From Planktothricoides sp. SR001 (GTDB lineage Bacteria; Cyanobacteriota; Cyanobacteriia; Cyanobacteriales; Laspinemataceae), in the NCBI RefSeq assembly GCF_001276715.1, contig NZ_LIUQ01000014.1, positions 30,004-94,003 on the forward strand: 64,000 nucleotides of DNA. Direction: 5' to 3'. Below the pieces are notes generated by a model. It was given only the letters and a program-made list of their open reading frames with translations. It made no database searches and was not told the origin of the DNA. This document shows, one piece after another, positions 1 through 8,330 of this stretch. Numbering within the stretch: position 1 is the stretch's first letter; every line of letters starts with the position of its first letter. The position numbers and the translations under genes are program-made.

Positions 1-495
1 CGGAAAACGGGAAGCTCGGAACGCCTGATTCTAGGCTTTGGGGCGCACCTTGACCCAACTGTTGCCATTATCCGAACCCTCACCGAAGTGAGTCAAATAG
101 GCTTGGAACTGGATAAAGTGCCAGACGAGAACCTGAAAAGCGATGCAAAGGATTGGTTAGTGAATGCGAAATTGGCGGATCATCCCTATTTGCTTCCTGA
201 TGCCACCCAACCCCTCAAGACGGCTCAGGACTATCCCAAGCTGTGGGGAGATGATATTTACGCGGAGGTGAATACCTGTGTGGAGATTGCCAAGCAAGCG
301 GGTTTAGAAACCTTGGTGGTGGATCAAACCCGACCGGACATTGGTTTGAATGTGGTTAAGGTAATTGTGCCAGGGATGCGGCATTTCTGGTCGCGGTTTG
401 GGGCCGGTCGGCTCTACGATGTGCCGGTGAAGTTGGGATGGTTAGCGGAACCGCTCACGGAGGGACAGATGAACCCGACACCGATGCCATTTTAA
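1..495 (+). CDS. Cyanobactin heterocyclase (PatD/TruD-type YcaO), C-terminal part
   Basis: The reading frame is open from base 1, so only the last ~164 residues are here and the true start lies upstream of the window. The start of the frame reads GAHLDPTVAIIRTLTEV, typical of the YcaO cyclodehydratase core, and the protein ends in NPTPMPF, the proline-rich C-terminus that YcaO enzymes use near the active site. Family knowledge: PatD/TruD enzymes bind the precursor leader and use ATP to turn Cys (and sometimes Ser/Thr) of the core into azolines. The precursor gene follows 127 bp downstream and the rest of the pathway after it, so this enzyme should cyclise the two cysteines of each FVPCC core. 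The usual A, B and C genes of a cyanobactin cluster would lie upstream, outside this window. Family is secure; substrate is inferred from position. Confidence 0.93.
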   Translation, partial: RKTGSSERLILGFGAHLDPTVAIIRTLTEVSQIGLELDKVPDENLKSDAKDWLVNAKLADHPYLLPDATQPLKTAQDYPKLWGDDIYAEVNTCVEIAKQAGLETLVVDQTRPDIGLNVVKVIVPGMRHFWSRFGAGRLYDVPVKLGWLAEPLTEGQMNPTPMPF

Positions 496-622
496 GTTTT
501 TTAAAGTTTAGGGGCGACTTGCTTTCACTACATCACAAATATCGCCCCACTAGGCTTCTTCTCAATGAAGAAGAGGACTGACCCACCTCAACGGGTCAAC
601 AAACAAAATGAGGATTACTCCA
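496..622 (+). promoter_or_regulatory. Leader region of the precursor gene with stacked hairpins
   Basis: Between the heterocyclase stop and the precursor start lie several short inverted repeats: GGGGCGA (511-517) with TCGCCCC (542-548), CTTCTT (555-560) with AAGAAG (568-573), and GACCC/GGGTC around 579-596. They could stabilise the transcript 5' of the precursor or shape its translation. No clear sigma-70 promoter was seen, so the precursor may be co-transcribed with the heterocyclase. A GAGGA ribosome binding site at 610-614 sits 8 nt before the ATG at 623. Confidence 0.4.
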
Positions 623-865
623 ATGGACAAGAAAAACCTCCTGCCCAACCAAGGCAAACCCGTCATCCGTGGCATCAGTGGTAAACTCCCCAGCCACTTG
701 GCTGAACTCTCCGAGGAAGCTCTCGGTGGTGCCGGTGTAGATGCCTCTTTCGTGCCTTGCTGTTCCTATGATGGGGCAGATGCCTCTTTCGTGCCTTGCT
801 GTTCCTACGATGGGGCAGATGCCTCTTTCGTGCCTTGCTGTTCCTACGATGATGGTGATGCCTAA
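623..865 (+). CDS. Cyanobactin precursor peptide with three FVPCC cores
   Basis: An 80-residue precursor. I chose the ATG at 623 rather than the one at 608 because GAGGA lies 8 nt before it and family members start MDKKN. The leader carries the conserved LAELSEEAL helix bound by the heterocyclase. It is followed by GVDAS (N-terminal protease site), core FVPCC, SYDG (C-terminal site), then twice more ADAS-FVPCC-SYDG/SYDD, ending DGDA. Cores lie at 749-763, 788-802 and 827-841. A five-residue core is shorter than those of macrocyclic cyanobactins (six or more residues) but normal for the linear aeruginosamide/viridisamide type, and the methyltransferase-prenyltransferase gene downstream supports that class. 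The predicted product is a linear Phe-Val-Pro followed by two adjacent thiazoles or thiazolines, prenylated at the N-terminus and methyl-esterified at the C-terminus. The family assignment is certain; the product is inference. Confidence 0.95.
   Translation: MDKKNLLPNQGKPVIRGISGKLPSHLAELSEEALGGAGVDASFVPCCSYDGADASFVPCCSYDGADASFVPCCSYDDGDA
740..856 (+). repeat. Three tandem 39-nt core cassettes in the precursor gene
   Basis: Units at 740-778, 779-817 and 818-856 each encode recognition site, FVPCC core and SYD. They are almost identical at the DNA level; the first two differ only by TAT/TAC in the Tyr codon. Such identity, including silent positions, points to recent cassette duplication or gene conversion rather than old divergence. 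Confidence 0.93.
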
Positions 866-978
866 ATCACCTGAATTGGCAATAGCTAGCCAATCAAATA
901 TTCAGCCTAGTCCACCTTGGGGAATATGGCAGTTTACTGTCATAAATTTGAACAGGAAAGGTCGCTAGGCTTTAGTAG

Positions 979-1056
979 AAAGACGAGGATAAGGATGCTG
1001 GGATAGCAGACATTTTATCAAGTCTTGTCTTCCTTATCTTTACCTCGTCTTTTTTT
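979..1056 (+). terminator. Terminator-like hairpin after the precursor gene
   Basis: The left arm AAAGACGAGGATAAGGA (979-995) pairs with the right arm at 1031-1052, which is its reverse complement apart from a 4-nt TTTA bulge. A run of seven T follows from 1050. This is an intrinsic terminator or attenuator between the precursor and the tailoring genes. It would let precursor mRNA exceed the enzyme mRNA, a common arrangement in RiPP clusters. Confidence 0.72.
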
Positions 1057-1115
1057 AGAAAAAAGATTGTTAGCCTAATACTTGTTTCGCTAACCCCTAT
1101 CACCCTCAAAATATT

Positions 1116-2831
1116 ATGCAAAATAATTCTATCAGTCCTAGTGTTCCTACTCAGTCCAGCCCAACATCTGAAGTCGAAAAAGTTCGTGCTTTTTATAACA
1201 AAAATTCCATTAACTTTAGTCGAATGGTTCCCGATCCGGTCGCTAGATCCCATAATCTTGATCTAGCGGCTCGTATGGGGATACAACCTGGAAACTATAT
1301 CTTTGATGCGGGTTGTGGCGCCGGAATTCCGGCGATTCATATTGCCCAGTCTTTTCCTGGGACGCGGATTGAGGGAATAACGATTTCTGACGTGGAAGCG
1401 GCAGAAGCCCAAATTAGGATTGCCCAAACTAACTTGGTCGATCGGGTACGGGTGCAAGTGGGGGATTTTCATGCACCACCCTTTCCTAACGAAGTCTTTG
1501 ATGTGGTCTTTTTCAACGACAGCATCAAGTATTCTAATCAGGTGTCCCAAGTCCTAGCTGAAGCCAAGCGGGTGCTGCGTCCGGGAGGAACCCTATATAT
1601 CACAGGTCTTTTTGTCAAAGAGCCTCCGCTCTCTGCGCTCGAGCAACAATCGCTTGATGAAGCCAAGCAGCAAGAAATGTATGGCAGTCATGTGATTACC
1701 ATTAAGAAAACGGTTGAATTTGTAGAGCAGGCGGGATTCCAGTCCATTGAATATGACGAAAACCAGGCGATGACAATGCCAGCCCTGGCTTTTCGTCTGA
1801 TTTGTGAAAACTTGCTCCACCCTAATTCGCCTCTATTTTTTGGAGAAATTAAAGCGGTAAAACCTGCCAGAGCTAAAACTCAAAATCGAATTCAACCTGC
1901 TGGCGTTAGCTCCAGTCCTGCTCGGAATCGCCATGAAGAAAATTTACGCTATATTGAAGAACACAAGCAAATTTTTGAGATTGAAAATTCTTATCCATTA
2001 AATTTGTTTGAAGAATTCATTAGAAAACCAAGGAAAGGTAAAGGAGGGACGATTGCCTGTTGCTGCAATATCGAAAAAGAACGTTGTTATCCCTCTCGTT
2101 TTGCTTATCTCTCTGAAGTTTTTGTCTCTGATCCAGCAATGAAATTGATCGATATTGAGGATTTTCTATCTTTCTCCCATCGCATAGAAGAACGTCCAGA
2201 ACTTCAGATTAATCGGAGTTTACTTCAGCAGTTTTTAGCTACAGGTTTAGACCCTTCTAAAGTAGATATGGTAACTGTTGGTGTTGACGTTCGCCCAGAA
2301 CTCAGACATTCACGGATCAAGTTGTATTTTAGCATCAGGGACTATCCAGAAAAGATCGCAATTGCCATAGCACTTTGCGGCGAACGGCGTGATTGGCAGA
2401 AATTAATAGTTAATGGGACGTTATTAGTAGGGTTTGACTTTTTCTTGGACAATCGAGCTGCGGTAGAAGTCTATCCCACGTTTTTCCCCGCCGATCTCCA
2501 GCGAGCGGATGTTCAAGCCTATTTAACTTCCAGACTACCTGCAAAAGCACTACCTCTCCTTGATGAGAGTAGAAGCGTTCAAATTGGGATTAGCAAGGAT
2601 AACGATAGTGATATTCTATATTTCAATAATTTTAAATCTCCCAACAGTGCCGTTGATTATCTGGGAAATCAAATGGTTAAGCAAGTCCACGCTCACTATC
2701 GAAACCGAGTCTTTCACGATTTGTATATCGGGATTCCTGAATCTGATTTTTATGCCGATTCTATTCAGAGGGTAAAAATGTATTATCACATGAACGATTT
2801 TGTGAATCAGAGGAATTTGAGATTAATATAG
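1116..2831 (+). CDS. Cyanobactin methyltransferase-prenyltransferase fusion (AgeMTPT-like)
   Basis: A 571-residue two-domain protein. Residues ~20-240 are a class I SAM methyltransferase: the SAM loop reads FDAGCGAGIPAIHIA near residue 63, and the acidic strand end is EGITISD. A basic linker (~245-275) joins it to an ABBA-type cyanobactin prenyltransferase of the PatF/LynF family (~276-571), recognisable by IGVDVRPELRHSRIKLYF-like strands that recur in the next gene. The aeruginosamide pathway has the same fusion, which caps a linear peptide at both ends: isoprenylation of the N-terminus and methylation of the C-terminal carboxylate. The ATG at 1116 has no obvious Shine-Dalgarno sequence; the next Met (residue 37) would cut into the methyltransferase fold, so 1116 is kept. 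It follows the hairpin at 979-1056. Domain calls are strong; regiochemistry is inferred. Confidence 0.92.
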   Translation: MQNNSISPSVPTQSSPTSEVEKVRAFYNKNSINFSRMVPDPVARSHNLDLAARMGIQPGNYIFDAGCGAGIPAIHIAQSFPGTRIEGITISDVEAAEAQIRIAQTNLVDRVRVQVGDFHAPPFPNEVFDVVFFNDSIKYSNQVSQVLAEAKRVLRPGGTLYITGLFVKEPPLSALEQQSLDEAKQQEMYGSHVITIKKTVEFVEQAGFQSIEYDENQAMTMPALAFRLICENLLHPNSPLFFGEIKAVKPARAKTQNRIQPAGVSSSPARNRHEENLRYIEEHKQIFEIENSYPLNLFEEFIRKPRKGKGGTIACCCNIEKERCYPSRFAYLSEVFVSDPAMKLIDIEDFLSFSHRIEERPELQINRSLLQQFLATGLDPSKVDMVTVGVDVRPELRHSRIKLYFSIRDYPEKIAIAIALCGERRDWQKLIVNGTLLVGFDFFLDNRAAVEVYPTFFPADLQRADVQAYLTSRLPAKALPLLDESRSVQIGISKDNDSDILYFNNFKSPNSAVDYLGNQMVKQVHAHYRNRVFHDLYIGIPESDFYADSIQRVKMYYHMNDFVNQRNLRLI

Positions 2832-2907
2832 ACCCAAAACCCACTCTCAATGAGTATTGATTATCCACTTTAGATATTTACAAGCTCTTTCATAAGCAAA
2901 TACAATT

Positions 2908-3882
2908 ATGACGATAACTTCTGGATTTTCACATAATTATCTACGAGAGCAGCGACTCCGTTTCATACGAACTCATCTGGATGCTTTTGATGTAGAGCCT
3001 TGCTTTCCTCTACCTCTTTTTGAAGAAGCTGTTCTTGAAATTGAAGGCTACTGTGGTATTGAACCCACTTGCCATGTTGAAGGAGATCGCTTATTTGCAA
3101 GCGACTTTCAAGTTGCTACCTATGAAGAAACTTGGCCCCGATCGCTGGTCGATGCTTCAAAATTTTTAGACAAAGTTGAAAGCAGAGTGGGCGTTCAAAT
3201 TAATCGGAACTTGCTCGATCAGTTTTCATCCCTATACATTAACTCTAGCCAAATCGAAACTAACACCATCGGCATTGACTTACGTCCGACACTTCAGGAT
3301 TCTCTAATCAAGGTATATATGCACCTCCATCCTGGGGAAGGTAACGAAGATTTAGTGATGACAGCTCTCGCACTTGATGGTGCTAACTATTCGGCTGAAG
3401 TGACAGAAGTTTTGCTAAAAGATGGTAGCTTAATTGGATTTAATCTTTTCCTGGATGGTCGTAGTAACATAGAAATATGGGCGATTTCGCCCGGAGGTAA
3501 ATACCAACAGCGAGGCAACTTTGGAAGCTATCTTGCTGCCTATATACGAAAACACTTTTCACAAAAAGTGATTTCTCTATTTGATGTTTCAGACGGGATT
3601 GCAGCAAGTTTTTCTAAGCAAAAGACAAGCCCCCTATTGTATTTTCACTTTTTTGATATCAAAGAAATCCCAAAATATTTTGCATTCAATAGCTTGGGCG
3701 ACAAAATTTATGACTTTTATCAGAGTCTTGACTGTGTTACCTATGCTACTGTGTATGCCCGAGAGCAAGATATGGAAAGTAATCGGTTAAATAACTATGG
3801 GTTTTTGTACAATAGAAGTGATACATGTCAAGTGGATTTAGATAAATTGCGCTTCACACAACAGGTTGGAATTAGTCCTTAA
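2908..3882 (+). CDS. Cyanobactin prenyltransferase (PatF/LynF family)
   Basis: A 324-residue stand-alone ABBA-fold prenyltransferase homologue. It starts LREQRLRFIRTHLDAFDVEP, the usual family N-terminus, and carries IGIDLRPTLQDSLIKVYMHL, matching the same strand in the fused enzyme upstream (IGVDVRPELRHSRIKLYF). Members transfer dimethylallyl groups to Tyr, Trp, Ser/Thr or Arg side chains or to peptide termini; some copies, like PatF, are inactive. The FVPCC core has no Tyr, Trp, Ser or Thr, so if this enzyme is active its target is likely the peptide N-terminus, possibly as a second prenylation, or a terminal carboxylate as in muscoride-type pathways. It lies 76 bp after the fusion gene and 125 bp before the protease gene. 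No Shine-Dalgarno sequence was seen at the ATG. Confidence 0.9.
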   Translation: MTITSGFSHNYLREQRLRFIRTHLDAFDVEPCFPLPLFEEAVLEIEGYCGIEPTCHVEGDRLFASDFQVATYEETWPRSLVDASKFLDKVESRVGVQINRNLLDQFSSLYINSSQIETNTIGIDLRPTLQDSLIKVYMHLHPGEGNEDLVMTALALDGANYSAEVTEVLLKDGSLIGFNLFLDGRSNIEIWAISPGGKYQQRGNFGSYLAAYIRKHFSQKVISLFDVSDGIAASFSKQKTSPLLYFHFFDIKEIPKYFAFNSLGDKIYDFYQSLDCVTYATVYAREQDMESNRLNNYGFLYNRSDTCQVDLDKLRFTQQVGISP

Positions 3883-4007
3883 ACACCAAAACATTTTTCA
3901 TCACTTTTCATCACTTGATTAATTAATCGGAGCCGACAGCTTTGCGAACCATTATCAGAATGTGATGATTTCCAACTATTCTTGTCCTAATCTTATTATT
4001 CACCGCC

Positions 4008-7000
4008 ATGAGCCTTCATTCCTTCGCAGTTTCCCTAAATCCTTCTGTCCAAGTGAGCAGCACTGAAAGTCAGTATACCCTGGGCTCGGTAGAAGCAGAT
4101 CCCACCGCTTTACTCACCCTGGCGACAACCCCTGGAATCACGATGGTTCTTGATAGTCTTAAGGCTGGCAGTAGTACCCCCGAATTACTGGTACAAAAGT
4201 TAGCGGAACTGGAAGGTCAGGCAGTGGGGGAACAGTTCGGGCAGATGCTAAAACAACTGGATGAGCGGGGTTGGTTGAGTTATACCGTCTTGCCCCTAGC
4301 AGTGGCAATCCCGATGGTGGACTCGGCTGAGTTAAATCTAGCCCAACCCTACTGGACACAAACCCGTGTCGCCCTCTCCCGTTTTGCCTATCAGCGTCCC
4401 TACGAAGGCACAATGGTGCTGGAGTCCCCCCTGTCGAAGTTTCGGGTCAAGCTCCTCGACTGGCGAGCTAGTGCCATCCTCACTCAACTAGCTCAACCTC
4501 AATCTTTAGGAGCTGTCACACCTCCCCCCTACTTGGGTGCAGAAACCGCCTATCAGTTTCTCAATTTATTGTGGGTCGCAGGGTTTCTGACGGCTGACCC
4601 CGAACCTCCCTCGCTTCAACTTTGGGACTTTCACAACCTCCTGTTCCACAGCCGCAGCCGCGGGGGTCGCCATGACTATCCATTACAGGACACCAACATT
4701 GAGCAGTGGTCAGATTTCCCAGTAGTGAAACCACCCATGAGCGATCGGATTGTGCCGCTACCCCATCCGAACTTGGGGGCGTTGAAGTATAACGATGCTA
4801 CGCTCACCGAAGCGATCGAGAGACGGAAGTCCATCCGTAAGTGTGATGAAGCTCATCCAGTTACAGTTGAACAACTCAGCGAACTGCTTTATCGTACTGC
4901 CCGGATCAAAGATATTCGCTCAGTGGAGGAGTATTTTGGTGAAAATTGGCGAGAAATACTCGATTTTGACGCGGACATTGACTATGGCGAGTTGGCCAGT
5001 CGTCCGTACCCTGGCGGCGGAGCGATGTATGAGCTAGAAATTTATCCAGTGGTGCGACGATGTGAAGGATTGGACACAGGGCTGTATCACTACGACCCAC
5101 TCAATCACCAATTGGAGCAGATTATAGGAGCAGAAGACAATATCTTTGCTCTATCAGGCTATAAGCTTCCAAACAACCTCCCAAGCAATTTGGGAACACC
5201 ACAAGTCCTTCTTGTGATTACGGCGCGGTTTGGGCGATTGTTCCGTAAGTATCGTTCCTTGGCCTACTCGTTAGTGCTGAAACACGTGGGAGTATTGCAG
5301 CAAAATTTTTATCTGGTGGCGACGAATATGGGTCTGGCTCCCTGTGCATGGGGATATGGAGATAGCGATGGTTTTGGACAAGCAGCAGGTTTGGATTATG
5401 TGGAAGAGTCGGCGGTGGGTGAGTTCACGTTAAGCTCTCTACCGAAAAGGGATTTGCGAGCGAGTGGAGTTGAGTTAGCTCAAGATGTTGATGCCTCCGA
5501 AGAGTCAGGGGAAGTAGGTATCTCCGTGAGTAAGGCTGAGTTAACTCGGAGTGAGACGGAACCAGATCCGGCTGATGTTGGATTTCTTTCTTCAATCCAA
5601 CCGACAGAGACTTTGAGTTCCTCTGACGAGGGATTGAGGGAAGCGGCGGAAACCGTCAGTAAGGCGGTTCGTTCGGAGGCTTTAGAAACCTCAATGGAGA
5701 CAACAGATGCCGCCGTTTCCGGACGTGAGACGGAATCGGTTAACTTGTCGGCTTTATCAGAGTCCACAACTGAAGTCATGGACTCAAAAGTATCAGAGAG
5801 CCAAGCCGAATCGGATATTATCCCGGATGAAATTGAATCGGCGACGATTTCCGCCAGTGAGGTTGAGAGTTCTGCCTCCCCAGCTTTGGTAGCGCTCCAT
5901 CCTCACGACCTCGACGATCGCGTCCCTGGACTCGCCTACCTCCGTAACCAAACTCTCGGCGACCCCCGCATCACGATTGTGGTTCTCGAAGGCAACCCCG
6001 ACCACTCCCTCTCTTGTTTCCAAAGCCCTGAAATTTCTAAAGTCTTTCCCTACTGGCACGACACGCCAGAACCGTTTTCCGCAGAAGACTATGCCAAATA
6101 CCGAGCGATTGATGATAGTGATCGCACGAAACAGGAGAAAGAAGAAGCCCTTAAGGCAGCTTTTCCAGAACCGCAGATAGTCCGTCTCAAAGTCGATGAC
6201 CATACTTGCCATGTCACCAGCATCATCGTGGGTCAAGAGAACACCCCTTCTGCTGGTATTGCTCCCCACTGTCGCCTGATTAATTTGCCGGTTAATAGTA
6301 CGGGGATTCCCGAGGAATCTATTGGTATTTTGAACCTAGCCCGTGCCTTTGAGCAAGCACTGAATTTAGGGGCAAATATCATTCACTGTGGGTTCTGTCG
6401 CCCTACCCAAACCTGCGAAGGGGAAGAGCTATTGGCTAAAGCGGTACAGAAGTGCTTGGATAACAACATTCTGATTGTTGGGCCTGCGGGTAATGGTTTG
6501 GGTGAATATTGGTGTCTGCCAGGAGTCCTGCCAGGAGTCCTTCCGGTCGGAGCAATGGATTTAGGCAGTCCACCTGCCCACTATAGTAACTGGGGACGCA
6601 ACTACACCCAAGAGGGGATTATGGCTCCGGGTGATGACATTTGGGGAGCGCAACTCGGTAGTGAAAAACCGAAACTGCGAACAGGAACCAGTGGTTCGGC
6701 TCCCATCGTCACCGGAATCGCTGCGCTGCTGATGAGTTTGCAGCTACAACAAGGTAAACCCATTGATGCAGAGGCTGTCCGTATGGCACTCCTTAACACC
6801 GCTATTCCTTGCGATCCTAAGCGGGTAGAAGAACCGGAACGCTGTATGCGCGGCTTTGTCAATATTGCTGGGGCAATGGAAGTCCTGTTTGGACGACCTT
6901 CTGTCACTATTTCCTTTGCAGGCGACCAAGTGACCCGCACCGAATGGGCTGGTTATGCCCTACCTACCCCAACAGCGATGTCAGCCAGTTCAGCCCCTAG

Positions 7001-7958
7001 TTCGGCTGTTGTGGCGGCGATCGCAGAAAATGCCGTTACCGACGGGGCGATCGCCACTGTTCAAGAATCCGCAGAACCCACCAACATCGAAACCAGCACC
7101 GCCTTTGCTGGTGATGTTTATGCTCTGGGTACTCTGGGATACGACTTTGGCGATGAAGCCCGCCGAGATACCTTCAAGCAACTGATGCCTCCGTTTGAAC
7201 TGGATGGGATCATGGTTCCCCCAGATCCTTATGATGCTCGTCAGGTGGTTGAACACCTCGATCGCAACCCGGACGAAGCCCGATCGCTGATTTGGACTCT
7301 CAACCTCGAGCAAAATACCCTCTATGCCTTAGAACCAAAAGGCCCCTTTGCCAGCGACGTTTACGAAATATTCTTGCAGATGTTGGCCGGACAACTGGAA
7401 CCAGAAACCAGCGATGAATTTGTCGAACGCATCAGTGTCGCCGCCCGTCGCACCAACCGCACGGTGGAACTCTTTTCTGGGGAAGTGGTGCCGGTAGTGA
7501 CGGTGCATGACCTACGAGGAATGTATGGCTGGACGGTCAACGCCCTGATCAACCCGGCCCTGGCTTCCGTCCGCAACCTGGAACCCGATCGAGAACCGAT
7601 CGTCCGTGAAGCCATCAGCGCCTTCCTAAATCGGGTGTATTATGACCTGCATAACTTAGGCCAAACTTCCCGCGATCGCGCCCTCAACTTCGCCACCACC
7701 AACATTTTCCAAGCTGTCTCTGTCTTTGCGGAAGCGATCGCCTCTGGTCGCCAACTCGACACCATCTCCGTGGAGAAAAGCCCCTACTGCCGCATTCGCA
7801 GTGATTGCTGGGATGTCTTGCTCACCTTCTTTGACCCTGACAGCAGTCGGCGATCGCGTCGGGTGTTCCGGTTTACCCTAGATGTAGCCGCTAACTTGCC
7901 TGTCACGATCGGCAGCATCAAACGCTGGTCTATTCCTGGTCAATCCAACAGTCAATAG
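4008..7958 (+). CDS. PatG-type cyanobactin oxidase/subtilisin-like protease
   Basis: A 1316-residue multidomain enzyme. Residues ~1-240 are the winged-helix-like N-terminal part of azoline oxidases. Residues ~255-490 are an FMN nitroreductase-fold oxidase (RRKSIR near the start, SRPYPGGGAMYELEIYPVV), which would oxidise thiazolines to thiazoles. Residues ~490-625 are a Ser/Glu-rich low-complexity linker. Residues ~640-960 are the subtilisin-like domain that cleaves the C-terminal SYD signal: His732 (DHTCHV), Asn829 (PAGN) and Ser895 (GTSGSAP) fit the catalytic set. The usual catalytic Asp appears to be Glu661 (VVLEGNPD). Residues ~1000-1316 are the conserved C-terminal domain shared by PatA/PatG proteins. 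In linear pathways this protease hydrolyses rather than cyclises. A 12-nt tandem duplication (6516-6539) gives LPGVLPGV next to the oxyanion region. It is the last gene of the cluster in this window. Confidence 0.94.
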   Translation: MSLHSFAVSLNPSVQVSSTESQYTLGSVEADPTALLTLATTPGITMVLDSLKAGSSTPELLVQKLAELEGQAVGEQFGQMLKQLDERGWLSYTVLPLAVAIPMVDSAELNLAQPYWTQTRVALSRFAYQRPYEGTMVLESPLSKFRVKLLDWRASAILTQLAQPQSLGAVTPPPYLGAETAYQFLNLLWVAGFLTADPEPPSLQLWDFHNLLFHSRSRGGRHDYPLQDTNIEQWSDFPVVKPPMSDRIVPLPHPNLGALKYNDATLTEAIERRKSIRKCDEAHPVTVEQLSELLYRTARIKDIRSVEEYFGENWREILDFDADIDYGELASRPYPGGGAMYELEIYPVVRRCEGLDTGLYHYDPLNHQLEQIIGAEDNIFALSGYKLPNNLPSNLGTPQVLLVITARFGRLFRKYRSLAYSLVLKHVGVLQQNFYLVATNMGLAPCAWGYGDSDGFGQAAGLDYVEESAVGEFTLSSLPKRDLRASGVELAQDVDASEESGEVGISVSKAELTRSETEPDPADVGFLSSIQPTETLSSSDEGLREAAETVSKAVRSEALETSMETTDAAVSGRETESVNLSALSESTTEVMDSKVSESQAESDIIPDEIESATISASEVESSASPALVALHPHDLDDRVPGLAYLRNQTLGDPRITIVVLEGNPDHSLSCFQSPEISKVFPYWHDTPEPFSAEDYAKYRAIDDSDRTKQEKEEALKAAFPEPQIVRLKVDDHTCHVTSIIVGQENTPSAGIAPHCRLINLPVNSTGIPEESIGILNLARAFEQALNLGANIIHCGFCRPTQTCEGEELLAKAVQKCLDNNILIVGPAGNGLGEYWCLPGVLPGVLPVGAMDLGSPPAHYSNWGRNYTQEGIMAPGDDIWGAQLGSEKPKLRTGTSGSAPIVTGIAALLMSLQLQQGKPIDAEAVRMALLNTAIPCDPKRVEEPERCMRGFVNIAGAMEVLFGRPSVTISFAGDQVTRTEWAGYALPTPTAMSASSAPSSAVVAAIAENAVTDGAIATVQESAEPTNIETSTAFAGDVYALGTLGYDFGDEARRDTFKQLMPPFELDGIMVPPDPYDARQVVEHLDRNPDEARSLIWTLNLEQNTLYALEPKGPFASDVYEIFLQMLAGQLEPETSDEFVERISVAARRTNRTVELFSGEVVPVVTVHDLRGMYGWTVNALINPALASVRNLEPDREPIVREAISAFLNRVYYDLHNLGQTSRDRALNFATTNIFQAVSVFAEAIASGRQLDTISVEKSPYCRIRSDCWDVLLTFFDPDSSRRSRRVFRFTLDVAANLPVTIGSIKRWSIPGQSNSQ

Positions 7959-8330
7959 CGGACGGGGGATGGAGTGATGGGGTGATGGGGCGACTGAGTG
8001 ATGGAATGAGTGCGATCGTATTTCTTAGGACCCGCCCATTCCGGTATATACGTTATCGCTTAAAAGCAGAAATCTTAGGGCGAAGCATTCCGGTATATAC
8101 GTTATCGCTTAAAAGCAGAAATCTACTGCCGGAATGCTTTGCCCCTAAACATTTTCTATTGGCTGAACCACAAATTTTGGGTTAGGGCGAAGCATTCCGG
8201 TATATACGTTATCGCTTAAAAGCAGAAATCTACTGCCGGAATGCTTTGCCCCTACGGTCATGCTTTGCCCCTACAGGGGTACTCTATTAATCTGAAAAAC
8301 GCTGTAATATCAGGTTCAAAAAATAGAAAC
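7959..8330. other. Intergenic stretch filled with palindromic repeats
   Basis: No gene seen. After a short run of GATGGGGTGATGGGG-like repeats (~7967-7990) the space is occupied by three copies of a palindromic repeat, annotated separately. Confidence 0.6.
8036..8251. repeat. Three copies of a REP/MITE-like palindromic repeat
   Basis: Copies begin near 8036 (partial), 8078 and 8185. The two full copies have arms GGGCGAAGCATTCCGG (8078-8093, 8185-8200) and CCGGAATGCTTTGCCC (8129-8144, 8236-8251) around an identical internal segment that includes TATATACGTTATCGC. The first copy lacks the right arm. Arms of this type recur at 11083 and 14717, so this is a mobile or amplified family in the genome. 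Confidence 0.85.

Noticed and set aside
740..856. Possible short CRISPR-like array
   Set aside because: The repeats are contiguous, in frame and encode cyanobactin cassettes; there are no spacers.
741..968. 75-codon frame overlapping the precursor gene
   Set aside because: Out-of-frame reading of the 39-nt repeats; its repeats are explained by the precursor cassettes and it has no ribosome binding site.
5480..5880. Separate gene in the Ser/Glu-rich part of the PatG-type gene
   Set aside because: The frame continues without break from the oxidase to the protease domain; the region is a low-complexity linker.
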